A stretch of DNA of 20,184 bases from CAJXUU01 sp963975265 (GCA_963975265.1 CAXBGT010000096.1:1-20184), one strand, 5' to 3'; counted from the first letter of the stretch, positions 1 to 6,053 are shown. The notes: generated by a model not told the origin, from the letters alone. Made by a program: numbers and translations.

Positions 1-174
1 TCCGATTTCCGACCTTTAGGTTGGGGAAATTTTGGCTAATGCTCCATCCGCTTGCTGTGGGGTAGTCAAAATTTAGGATCTTTTTTAATGGTGAATCAAT
101 AGCTCAAGCGGCAACTAGCAATACATATGAGATATCTATAAATGGAGGGGTTATGGATGAAAATATTAATCTAA

Positions 175-207
175 ATAGATGGTATCGCTTGAAGCGATGC
201 CATCTAT
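175..207. repeat. REP-like hairpin A of the RAYT array
   Basis: The 15-nt arm ATAGATGGTATCGCT is followed by loop TGA and a second arm AGCGATGCCATCTAT. The arms pair along their full length with a single T.G wobble. It is the first of six near-identical hairpins. The next copy starts exactly 147 bp downstream, and the interval carries a copy of the transposase C-terminal tail. RAYT proteins in other bacteria recognise hairpins of this kind flanking their genes, so this is probably the cognate element; that role is inferred. Confidence 0.85.
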
Positions 208-219
208 ATACCTTGTAAA

Positions 220-312
220 ATGGCTATGTCCGGCTCGCTAGAGAATTTTGAATTGTTCCATAAAGAAAAACATTACGAAGAGAAATTTGAAGGATTGATT
301 ATCGAAGAATAA
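220..312 (+). pseudogene. Micro-ORF copying the RAYT C-terminal tail (upstream unit)
   Basis: A 30-codon open frame starts M-A-M-S and then repeats the last 26 residues of the transposase at 377-1036 (GSLENFELFHKEKHYE onward) with one conservative D-to-E change. It lies between hairpins A and B. It is either the 3' remnant of an older, deleted RAYT copy or an internally deleted derivative that kept a start codon and the tail. No ribosome-binding site is evident and translation is not shown. It has more changes than the downstream units, for example TCCGGC where they have TTCGGT, so it is probably older. Confidence 0.6.
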
Positions 313-321
313 AAAGACTAA

Positions 322-354
322 ATAGATGGTATCGCTTAGAGCGATACCATCTAT
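322..354. repeat. REP-like hairpin B, directly upstream of the transposase gene
   Basis: This has the same 33-nt architecture as the other copies but is the only one whose arms are perfectly complementary (second arm AGCGATACCATCTAT). It is also the only one with loop TAG instead of TGA. It ends 22 bp before the transposase start codon, so together with hairpin C it brackets the gene. The distinct loop may mark the upstream end of the element. Confidence 0.85.
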
Positions 355-376
355 CACATTTTGAAATTGTAATAGC

Positions 377-1036
377 ATGAACACAAACGCAAAATTTGAT
401 TATAGTTTATACTACCATGTATATGGACAGACGAATAATAAGGAGCGGCTATTTAGATCACAAGAAAATCGAAATTTCTTTTTGCGGAGATTGAAACGCT
501 ACTTGGGTGGGTTTCTGAATTTTCATTCCTATGCGCTCATGGGTAACCATTATCATTTGTCTGTTAAGATAAAAGAAGAGGTCGATATTCAAAACTACTT
601 AGACAGCATTCCAGTAAGCGAGCGGTCAGTAATAGAAAAGGATTATATGGATTTGCCAGAGAAATCTGAGTTGATTTCAGATCTAGTATCTTCAGCGTTT
701 AGAAGATTTTTTATAAGTTATTCGCAAGCATTTAATAAAAAGTACAATAGAAAAGGCAATCTATTTAACAAGCCTTTCAAGAGGTCACTTTTCGACCCTG
801 AGATAAAATTCTTTTATTTGCAATATTACATTCACCACAATGCCAGAAAACATGGTCTAGTATCTAATTTTGAAGAATATCGGTATCACAGTTATTTTGA
901 GATATTAGACGGCAATTCTAATATTATAGATATATCTGAAATAATATTAAGATTTGGTTCGCTAGAGAATTTTGAATTGTTTCATAAAGAAAAACATTAC
1001 GAAGATAAATTTGAAGGGTTGATTATTGAAGAATAA
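377..1036 (+). CDS. REP-associated tyrosine transposase (RAYT, Y1/IS200-like HUH family)
   Basis: The 219-residue protein is a single-domain Y1-type transposase of the RAYT group. These enzymes cut and join single-stranded DNA at hairpin sequences and are usually single-copy domesticated genes rather than active insertion sequences. The HUH metal-binding motif is G-N-H-Y-H at residues 56-60. The likely nucleophile is Tyr115 in the helix FFISYSQAFNKKY, followed by the family's N-R-K-G-N-L-F stretch and the YIHHNARKHGLV segment at 151-162. The C-terminal tail (about 193-219) is the part copied in the surrounding micro-ORFs. The ATG at 377 follows hairpin B, and hairpin C starts 8 bp after the stop codon. 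The family assignment is firm. The exact catalytic Tyr and the hairpin as substrate are inferred from family knowledge. Confidence 0.9.
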   Translation: MNTNAKFDYSLYYHVYGQTNNKERLFRSQENRNFFLRRLKRYLGGFLNFHSYALMGNHYHLSVKIKEEVDIQNYLDSIPVSERSVIEKDYMDLPEKSELISDLVSSAFRRFFISYSQAFNKKYNRKGNLFNKPFKRSLFDPEIKFFYLQYYIHHNARKHGLVSNFEEYRYHSYFEILDGNSNIIDISEIILRFGSLENFELFHKEKHYEDKFEGLIIEE

Positions 1037-1044
1037 AAATCTAA

Positions 1045-1077
1045 ATAGATGGTATCGCTTGAAGCGATGCCATCTAT
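1045..1077. repeat. REP-like hairpin C, 3' of the transposase
   Basis: A 15-bp stem with one T.G wobble and loop TGA begins 8 bp after the transposase stop codon. It is followed by A and then six T residues (1079-1084), so on the plus strand it could also act as an intrinsic terminator for the transposase mRNA. The other hairpins lack this T run (they read ATACCTTG). It begins the 147-bp periodic run C-D-E-F. Confidence 0.85.
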
Positions 1078-1090
1078 ATTTTTTGTAAAA

Positions 1091-1195
1091 ATGGCTATGT
1101 TCGGTTCGCTAGAGAATTTTGAATTGTTCCATAAAGAAAAACATTACGAAGATAAATTTGAAGGATTGATAATTGAAGAATACAAATCTAAATAG
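1091..1195 (+). pseudogene. Micro-ORF copying the RAYT C-terminal tail (downstream unit 1)
   Basis: A 34-codon open frame begins M-A-M-F, repeats the transposase tail (residues about 193-219), and continues through Y-K-S-K to a TAG that lies inside the first arm of hairpin D. In the transposase gene the tail stops at TAA. Here that codon is TAC, so the frame reads on for four residues into the hairpin. It is nearly identical to the next unit. Whether it is expressed is unknown. It may simply be sequence carried along by tandem amplification. Confidence 0.55.
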
Positions 1196-1224
1196 ATGGT
1201 ATCGCTTGAAGCGATGCCATCTAT
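1192..1224. repeat. REP-like hairpin D
   Basis: The sequence is identical to hairpins A and C across the 33 nt, with loop TGA, and it starts 147 bp after hairpin C. The stop codon of the preceding micro-ORF is embedded in its left arm. Confidence 0.85.
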
Positions 1225-1237
1225 ATACCTTGTAAAA

Positions 1238-1342
1238 ATGGCTATGTTCGGTTCGCTAGAGAATTTTGAATTGTTCCATAAAGAAAAACATTACGAAGAT
1301 AAATTTGAAGGATTGATAATTGAAGAATACAAATCTAAATAG
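1238..1342 (+). pseudogene. Micro-ORF copying the RAYT C-terminal tail (downstream unit 2)
   Basis: This 34-codon frame is identical in sequence to the unit starting at 1091 and offset by exactly 147 bp, including the TAC read-through codon and the TAG stop inside the next hairpin (E). Full identity of adjacent units indicates recent tandem duplication or homogenisation by unequal crossing-over. Confidence 0.55.
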
Positions 1343-1371
1343 ATGGTATCGCTTGAAGCGATGCCATCTAT
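1339..1371. repeat. REP-like hairpin E
   Basis: The 33 nt match hairpins A, C and D, 147 bp downstream of D. The tail is again followed by ATACCTTGTAAAA and an ATG. Confidence 0.85.
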
Positions 1372-1384
1372 ATACCTTGTAAAA

Positions 1385-1477
1385 ATGGCTATGTTCGGTT
1401 CGCTAGCGAATTTTGAATTGTTCCATAAAGAAAAACATTACGAAGATAAATTTGAAGGGTTGATTATTGAAGAATAA
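1385..1477 (+). pseudogene. Micro-ORF copying the RAYT C-terminal tail (downstream unit 3)
   Basis: A 30-codon frame begins M-A-M-F and ends at TAA, as the transposase itself does. It differs from units 1 and 2 by one E-to-A change (GCG for GAG) and by its 3' end, which matches the transposase gene (GGGTTGATTATTGAAGAATAA). The last unit therefore shares its tail with the full gene, while the middle units share a variant tail. This mosaic is expected if the array grew by unequal exchange. Confidence 0.55.
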
Positions 1478-1485
1478 AAATCTAA

Positions 1486-1518
1486 ATAGATGGTATCGCT
1501 TGAAGCGATGCCATCTAT
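1486..1518. repeat. REP-like hairpin F, right end of the array
   Basis: This is the sixth copy, identical over the 33 nt to A, C, D and E, and 147 bp after E. Beyond it the repeat continues only for a few bases (TACCTTGT) and then becomes unique sequence. That marks the right boundary of the array, about 130 bp before the tRNA-Glu terminator. Confidence 0.85.
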
Positions 1519-1649
1519 TTACCTTGTCAAACAACCTATATGTACACCGAATACAATACAGTAGAACTCCCACTAATCATGATGATGTAAAGATACTTGA
1601 ATTGAGATGGATTATAATTCTGGTGTTGAAAAGGTGTTACCAAAAATAA

Positions 1650-1682
1650 AAATCCCTGCAAGTTATTCACTTGCAGGGATTT
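1650..1682 (-). terminator. Intrinsic terminator of the tRNA-Glu transcript
   Basis: There is a perfect 14-bp inverted repeat (arm AAATCCCTGCAAGT, 5-nt loop). Read on the minus strand it ends GGGATTT and runs into TTATTTTT. It lies 14 bp beyond the 3' end of the tRNA on the same strand, as expected for its terminator. Confidence 0.85.
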
Positions 1683-1696
1683 AGCTCGAAAGCCTG

Positions 1697-1768
1697 TAGC
1701 CCGTAGGGGATTTGAACCCCTGCTACCAGGATGAAAACCTGGCGTCCTAACCCCTAGACGAACGGGCC
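1697..1768 (-). tRNA. tRNA-Glu (anticodon TTC)
   Basis: Read on the minus strand, the sequence folds as a 72-nt tRNA. The acceptor stem GGCCCGT pairs with ACGGGCT, with one G.T pair at the end. The anticodon arm is CCAGG-TTTTCAT-CCTGG, and its loop positions 3-5 read TTC. The T arm is AGGGG-TTCAAAT-CCCCT, preceding the acceptor 3' strand. The discriminator base is A and CCA is not encoded. A matching promoter lies upstream and a strong terminator downstream, so it appears to be transcribed alone. Confidence 0.95.
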
Positions 1769-1799
1769 AGTTAGGTTTGCTTTAACTCCTAAAGCGATG

Positions 1800-1830
1800 C
1801 AAATATATATCTATATTTTAGATTACCCAA
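1800..1830 (-). promoter_or_regulatory. Bacteroidota-type promoter of tRNA-Glu
   Basis: The minus strand carries TATATTTG (positions 1807 to 1800), a full match to the Bacteroidota -7 element TAnnTTTG. A TTG (1830-1828) sits 20 bp upstream of it, suiting the -33 element. The expected start site is about 25 nt before the tRNA. Confidence 0.6.
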
Positions 1831-2028
1831 TCAATTTTTAGAAATTTGAAATTAATTTTCCATTTGAATTTTTCAGAGTAAATTAACGTGCTGAATATGT
1901 GCTAATTATGCCAAATAATTTATCTACTTATTGCATCGTATAATATTTTGCATTTTCAAAAGTAGGCAAGAAGAGAATTTATTTGAAAAATAGAACATAG
2001 TATGAGGGAGAGGTGATTTAAAATAGGC

Positions 2029-2036
2029 TATATTTG
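2029..2036 (+). promoter_or_regulatory. -7 box of the small lipoprotein gene at 2133
   Basis: TATATTTG matches TAnnTTTG exactly. No good -33 TTG is visible at the usual distance. A start near 2042 would give a leader of about 90 nt that includes the TGACGTCA hairpin. Confidence 0.45.
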
Positions 2037-2097
2037 CTCCCAATAAACCAAAATATCACAATAAACTACATAAAATTAAACTTTATTTATTAACAAA

Positions 2098-2118
2098 TGA
2101 CGTCAACTGCTGACGTCA
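2098..2118. promoter_or_regulatory. Paired TGACGTCA palindromes in the leader
   Basis: The 8-bp perfect palindrome TGACGTCA occurs at 2098-2105 and again at 2111-2118, with centres 13 bp apart. The pair could be a two-site operator. In RNA the two copies would pair into an 8-bp stem with a 5-nt loop, ending 14 nt before the start codon at 2133. Which of the two applies, if either, is not known. Confidence 0.4.
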
Positions 2119-2132
2119 AAAACTATTTATTT

Positions 2133-2408
2133 ATGAAAAATTTATTTTTTGCACTATTTGCTGTTCTTGCTATTGGATTTACTAGCTGTGGTGGAGATGA
2201 TTGTAGCTTAGAGTCTGTAGCAGCTGATGCTGAAGCATACCTTGAGTTAGGAACTGCTTATTCTAATGATGATAGCAAAGAGAATTGTGATGCATATAGA
2301 GAAGCACTAGTTGCATTCGTTGCAGAATACGAAGGATGTGATGATGTTTCAATATCAGGACAGGTTACAGCTACGCAAACTGTAATAGACGGATTAGATT
2401 GTCAATAA
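2133..2408 (+). CDS. Small cysteine-containing lipoprotein, unknown function
   Basis: The 91-residue protein has a lipoprotein signal peptide (MKNLFFALFAVLAIGF) and a T-S-C lipobox with Cys19, followed by G-G-D-D. The mature part is acidic and helical-looking, with four more cysteines at 24, 52, 69 and 90 that could form two disulfides. I chose the ATG at 2133 rather than the in-frame ATG at 2097. The latter would put 12 polar residues in front of the signal peptide, and its start overlaps the TGACGTCA pair. The gene stands alone, with its own -7 box and a terminator just after it. I do not recognise a named family. Similar short, Cys-paired lipoproteins are common in Bacteroidota. Envelope location is inferred from the signal. 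Confidence 0.8.
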   Translation: MKNLFFALFAVLAIGFTSCGGDDCSLESVAADAEAYLELGTAYSNDDSKENCDAYREALVAFVAEYEGCDDVSISGQVTATQTVIDGLDCQ

Positions 2409-2435
2409 TAAAGACACTAAGTAACATTAAAAATG

Positions 2436-2466
2436 GGCTGTCAATTGAAAAGTTGATGGCCTTTTT
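2436..2466 (+). terminator. Intrinsic terminator after the small lipoprotein
   Basis: A 9-bp stem (GGCTGTCAA with TTGATGGCC, two G.T pairs) encloses an 8-nt loop and runs into five T residues. It lies 27 bp after the stop codon and separates this gene from the next lipoprotein. Confidence 0.8.
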
Positions 2467-2538
2467 CCTATCCTTTGCTTGTCTCTGGTTAACATATTAT
2501 TGACTGTAGATATTTTAAACTATCAAAAATAAAATTAG

Positions 2539-2922
2539 ATGAAAAACATAAAACTATTAATGGTAATATTTGGATTTACTTTAATCATGAGTGCTTGTAG
2601 TGAAGACTGCGAAAAAACAACCTTTCAGGAAGTTATACTAGGTACATGGAATACTACTGATGTAAGTGGCGCAGATGCTGAAAAAGTAACCTTCAATTCA
2701 GATGGGACAGGATCAGCTACAGATAATTCCCTTTTTACAGCGGAATTAAATGGAATTACAGCTAATGACTTCTTATGGAGTTATGACAATACTAGTATGA
2801 ATATGAATATCAAATGGCAATTTTCATCGATGAGCAGTTCAAATGTGGACTATGAAATAAAATCTTTTGATTGCGAGGAAGTAACAATGAATTTTATTTT
2901 AGATGTTGTCATTAGGAAGTAG
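2539..2922 (+). CDS. Lipocalin-like lipoprotein
   Basis: The 127-residue protein has a lipoprotein signal peptide with lipobox I-M-S-A-C (Cys20). The mature part has the pattern of small Bacteroidota lipocalin-like proteins. An opening G-T-W (residues 35-37) is followed by a strand with T-F-N-S-D-G-T-G (51-58), a W-S-Y strand near 80, a second strand with I-K-W, and a final strand ending at the C-terminus. Cys24 and Cys112 may pair. It resembles in layout the two lipoproteins at 13138 and 13665. Its ligand is unknown. It follows a terminator and is probably transcribed separately. The start is the only ATG that gives a complete signal peptide. Confidence 0.75.
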   Translation: MKNIKLLMVIFGFTLIMSACSEDCEKTTFQEVILGTWNTTDVSGADAEKVTFNSDGTGSATDNSLFTAELNGITANDFLWSYDNTSMNMNIKWQFSSMSSSNVDYEIKSFDCEEVTMNFILDVVIRK

Positions 2923-3032
2923 GTTCTTGCGTAACACAAATTCTAGTCGAATGAAATCAACTGACTTGAAATGAACTGAGAAAGTCATACAGCTTTGTTT
3001 AATCTCGGACTCTCTCTAAGTAATTTTTTTCT

Positions 3033-3040
3033 TAGCTTTG
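3033..3040 (+). promoter_or_regulatory. -7 box of the molybdopterin oxidoreductase gene
   Basis: TAGCTTTG is a full match to TAnnTTTG, 28 bp before the ATG at 3068. The upstream in-frame TTG codon (3038-3040) lies inside this box, which argues against it being the translation start. No clear -33 TTG is seen. Confidence 0.5.
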
Positions 3041-3067
3041 ATTCTGAACGCCAAAGTAGTGATAAGT

Positions 3068-5368
3068 ATGACAAAAACATCCAGTGAAAGATTTCCGAAT
3101 ACTAATAACGGCCTGTCCTTAACAGATGCTAAGAAGTCATCTGTGGGTTTTCCTGCTATTGCTGGTTCTATACAGCATATGGCAAAATACATGGATGTAC
3201 CCGATGCATTGAAGGCATCACTCAAAATGAATCAGAAAAATGGTTTTGACTGTGCAGGATGTGCTTGGCCAGATCCAGATGATGATAGATCAGCCATTGG
3301 AGAATATTGCGAGAATGGTATTAAAGCATTAGCTGAAGAAGCTACTAGTGCCAAAGCGGATCCAGCATTTTTTGCAAAGCACTCTATTGATGAGCTTGCC
3401 GCAATGACTGAACTCGAACTTGGGAAGGCTGGTCGGGTTACGCATCCGATGTTATTAGTAGAGGGAGGGACACATTATAAAGAAACAACCTGGGATAACT
3501 CATTTCAGATTATTGCTAAAGAACTAAAAAGTCTAACTGATCCTAACGAAGCGTTATTCTACACTAGTGGCCGTACGAGTAATGAAGCTGCATTTATGTA
3601 TGGTTTGTTAGCAAGAGCTTACGGGACTAACAATCTACCTGATTGCTCAAACATGTGCCATGAGACGTCTGGTGCTGCACTAAGTGAAGTGCTCGGAATT
3701 GGAAAGGGATCTGTGACATTGGATGATCTGCACAATGCCGACTTAATAATGGTTATAGGCCAAAATCCAGGAACTAACCATCCTAGAATGCTCACAGCAC
3801 TCGAAAATTGTAAACTGAATGGTGGTAAAATAATATCAGTGAATCCCCTCAAGGAGGCTGGATTGATAAAATATACAAATCCTCAGAAACCTCTGCGACT
3901 CTTGTTCGGTGGGGTAGACTTAACCGACTTATATCTGCATGTAAGAATTAACGGAGATATGGCATTGTTGAAAGCTATTCTCTATTTACTTCTCGAAAGA
4001 GAAAATGCGGATGGCGGAATCTTTGATTATGATTTTATCAGAGAACACACCGTCGGTTATGATGCACTAATAAATGAAATCAAGAAGACAGACCTTCAGC
4101 AGTGTATCATTGATTCTGGGATAACCGAGTTTGAGATTGTAACTGCAGTAGACATGATCTGCAAAGGAAAGAATATGATCATATGTTGGGCAATGGGAAT
4201 TACGCAGCACGCCAATGGTGTAGAGACGATAAGAGAGATTGTAAATTTGTTATTGTTAAGAGGGTCGATTGGAAAGGCAGGAGCTGGAGTTTGCCCTGTG
4301 AGAGGTCATAGCAATGTACAAGGAGACAGAACAATGGGTATCTGGGAGAAGATGGGTGAGGAATTCTTAGCAAATCTTGAGAATGCCTTTGATACAAAAA
4401 TCCCAAGAAAAGAAGGTCTTGCAACTGTACCTGCCATAAAAGCAATGCATGATGGCAAAGCAAAAGTGTTTATGGGAATGGGAGGTAATTTTGTGTCAGC
4501 AGTACCTGATACCGATTATTGCGCAGAGGGATTACGCAAATGTAATCTTACAGTCCATGTATCTACGAAACCCAATAGATCACATATTGTACATGGTAGG
4601 CAGGCTCTTATTTTACCCGTTCTTGGGAGATCCGAAATAGACATGCAGGAATCAGGATATCAATTTGTAAGTACAGAGAATAGCATGGGCATCGTGCAAA
4701 ACTCTAAAGGCGTACTTTCTCCTAAATCAGACTACCAAATTAGTGAAGTGGCCGTGGTTTGTGGAATAGGTAAAGCCCTTTTTGAGGACTCTACTGAAGT
4801 GAATATAGATTGGGATAGTTATAAAAATGATTACGACAATATCAGAAATAAGATTCAGGAAGTAATCCCAGGTTTTGAGAATTACAACGAAAGAGTACGA
4901 CGAAAAAGTGGCTTCTATTTACCTAATGGAGTGAAAGAAAGAGATTTTAAGACGAAAGAGGGGAAAGCCATTTTTACAGTCAATGAATTACCTAATAATC
5001 ATTTGGCTGATGGGGAATTTCAGCTGGGTACGGTACGAGCACATGACCAATATAATACTACATTATATGGCCTAGATGATAGATATAGAGGGGTGAAGAA
5101 TGGCAGGAATATCGTTTTTATGAATCAGGATGATATGAAATCTATGGGATTAAAGACGAAAGATTCTGTAAATGTACATAGTGACTTTCAAGGTAAAAGG
5201 AGAAGTATTTATGATTTTCAGATTGTGCCTTATGATATTCCTTCTCGAAATTTGATGGCATATTTTCCTGAGGCAAACCCGCTAGTTCCGATCGATCATG
5301 TTCATCCGATTACGCATACGCCTGTATCTAAGAATATTATAGTGACGTTGGAGACCGTTGATTCTTAG
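3068..5368 (+). CDS. FdhF/YdeP-family molybdopterin oxidoreductase
   Basis: The 766-residue protein belongs to the YdeP-like branch of the formate dehydrogenase alpha-subunit superfamily and should bind bis-molybdopterin. Near the N-terminus is the branch signature F-D-C-A-G-C-A-W-P-D-P (residues 60-70), with Cys62 and Cys65. The segment N-M-C-H-E-T-S-G-A-A-L around 195-205 aligns with the metal-ligand region of formate dehydrogenase H. Cys197 stands at the selenocysteine position and is followed by the conserved His198. The molybdopterin dinucleotide-binding domain occupies about 640-766. There is no signal peptide or twin-arginine motif, so it should be cytoplasmic. The ATG at 3068 fits the promoter better than the TTG at 3038. 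No partner subunit, FdhD or cofactor-assembly gene is adjacent. The true substrate is unknown; E. coli YdeP is linked to acid resistance. Confidence 0.9.
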   Translation: MTKTSSERFPNTNNGLSLTDAKKSSVGFPAIAGSIQHMAKYMDVPDALKASLKMNQKNGFDCAGCAWPDPDDDRSAIGEYCENGIKALAEEATSAKADPAFFAKHSIDELAAMTELELGKAGRVTHPMLLVEGGTHYKETTWDNSFQIIAKELKSLTDPNEALFYTSGRTSNEAAFMYGLLARAYGTNNLPDCSNMCHETSGAALSEVLGIGKGSVTLDDLHNADLIMVIGQNPGTNHPRMLTALENCKLNGGKIISVNPLKEAGLIKYTNPQKPLRLLFGGVDLTDLYLHVRINGDMALLKAILYLLLERENADGGIFDYDFIREHTVGYDALINEIKKTDLQQCIIDSGITEFEIVTAVDMICKGKNMIICWAMGITQHANGVETIREIVNLLLLRGSIGKAGAGVCPVRGHSNVQGDRTMGIWEKMGEEFLANLENAFDTKIPRKEGLATVPAIKAMHDGKAKVFMGMGGNFVSAVPDTDYCAEGLRKCNLTVHVSTKPNRSHIVHGRQALILPVLGRSEIDMQESGYQFVSTENSMGIVQNSKGVLSPKSDYQISEVAVVCGIGKALFEDSTEVNIDWDSYKNDYDNIRNKIQEVIPGFENYNERVRRKSGFYLPNGVKERDFKTKEGKAIFTVNELPNNHLADGEFQLGTVRAHDQYNTTLYGLDDRYRGVKNGRNIVFMNQDDMKSMGLKTKDSVNVHSDFQGKRRSIYDFQIVPYDIPSRNLMAYFPEANPLVPIDHVHPITHTPVSKNIIVTLETVDS

Positions 5369-5501
5369 TGTAATAAGTCAAGTAATGTCGTAAAGATTTA
5401 CTAAAGTATAATTCATAGTAATCTAAAGGTTAGTATATTGCGTTATAAATGTCATAGTTATGGTTTTTTATCATTGATGGGTTCAAATTAAATTGGTTAT
5501 T

Positions 5502-5975
5502 ATGATTTTACGAATTATATTTTCTTGCTTTTTTTTTAGTTTATTAGTGTCGTCATGTACTACGAAAGTGGATGGAGTACCAATCAATGAAGAGTTGATT
5601 CCATATTATGAGTTGTTCAAAGAAGAAGCCGCTCTCAGAGGTGTTATCTTTGACAATTCAGTTGCTCAAATAGAAGGTTATTTACAAAACATACCAGATT
5701 CTGGCGTGCTAGGAGCATGTAAGAGAAATGCAGAGAATGAAGATAACCCACAAATATTTTTAGATAAACCATACTGGCGTACAGCAACCAATCTCGAGAG
5801 AGAGTATGTAATGTTTCATGAACTCGGTCATTGTTTTCTTAAATTGGGTCACGATGATTCTAAAGACAATAAAGGAGACTGCGTCAGTATCATGGCCAGC
5901 GGAATAGGTAATTGCAACAGTAATTACAACCAATTTAATAGGGATAGTTTGATAACTGAATTATTTACTAAATAA
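5502..5975 (+). CDS. Small lipoprotein zinc metallopeptidase (HExxH), putative
   Basis: The 157-residue protein has a lipoprotein signal peptide ending L-V-S-S-C (Cys19). The catalytic-looking motif H-E-L-G-H (residues 106-110) is followed by C-F-L-K-L-G-H-D-D, placing a third possible zinc ligand at His117. That is 11 residues after the first His, one more than in classical metzincins. A downstream S-I-M-A-S (129-133) resembles a Met-turn. Small Bacteroidota metallopeptidases with H-E-L-G-H-C are common and uncharacterised. Additional cysteines at 73, 111, 127 and 138 may form disulfides. The ATG at 5502 is preferred over the upstream TTG at 5493 because it opens the signal peptide directly. 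It should face the periplasm or cell surface. Its substrate is unknown. Confidence 0.75.
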   Translation: MILRIIFSCFFFSLLVSSCTTKVDGVPINEELIPYYELFKEEAALRGVIFDNSVAQIEGYLQNIPDSGVLGACKRNAENEDNPQIFLDKPYWRTATNLEREYVMFHELGHCFLKLGHDDSKDNKGDCVSIMASGIGNCNSNYNQFNRDSLITELFTK

Positions 5976-6053
5976 CACTTCTTTATTCAACATAATTTAT
6001 TGTTATCTGTTTGATTAACATTGCAAACTATTGTGTTGATCAAATACATTTTA

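Larger units (their letters stand above)
1831..2132. other. Intergenic region between tRNA-Glu and the small lipoprotein
   Basis: This is AT-rich non-coding sequence with no convincing ORF on either strand. The left part holds the tRNA promoter region. The right part holds a plus-strand -7 box and the TGACGTCA pair, both listed separately. I see nothing else that can be named. Confidence 0.5.

Noticed and set aside
175..1518. Regularly spaced palindromic repeats could suggest a CRISPR array
   Set aside because: The intervening 114-bp stretches are copies of one another rather than unique spacers, the units are too long, there are no cas genes, and the repeats flank a transposase.
1467..1649. 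Open frame of 60 codons across the last hairpin
   Set aside because: It starts at TTG, runs through the hairpin in another frame than the tail copies, and reads like random low-complexity translation.
1793..1801. AAGCGATGC near the tRNA promoter matches nine bases of the hairpin arm
   Set aside because: No partner arm is present and the match is short, so coincidence is the simplest reading.
2098..2118. TGACGTCA read as a eukaryotic CRE site
   Set aside because: The surrounding genome is clearly bacterial. The palindrome is kept only as an unspecified operator or RNA hairpin.
3038..3067. Upstream TTG start for the molybdopterin oxidoreductase
   Set aside because: The TTG lies inside an exact TAnnTTTG promoter box, and the ATG at 3068 gives a normal family N-terminus.
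3619..4640. Several open frames antisense to or overlapping the oxidoreductase gene
   Set aside because: They are shadows of a strong coding gene with no family resemblance or start context.
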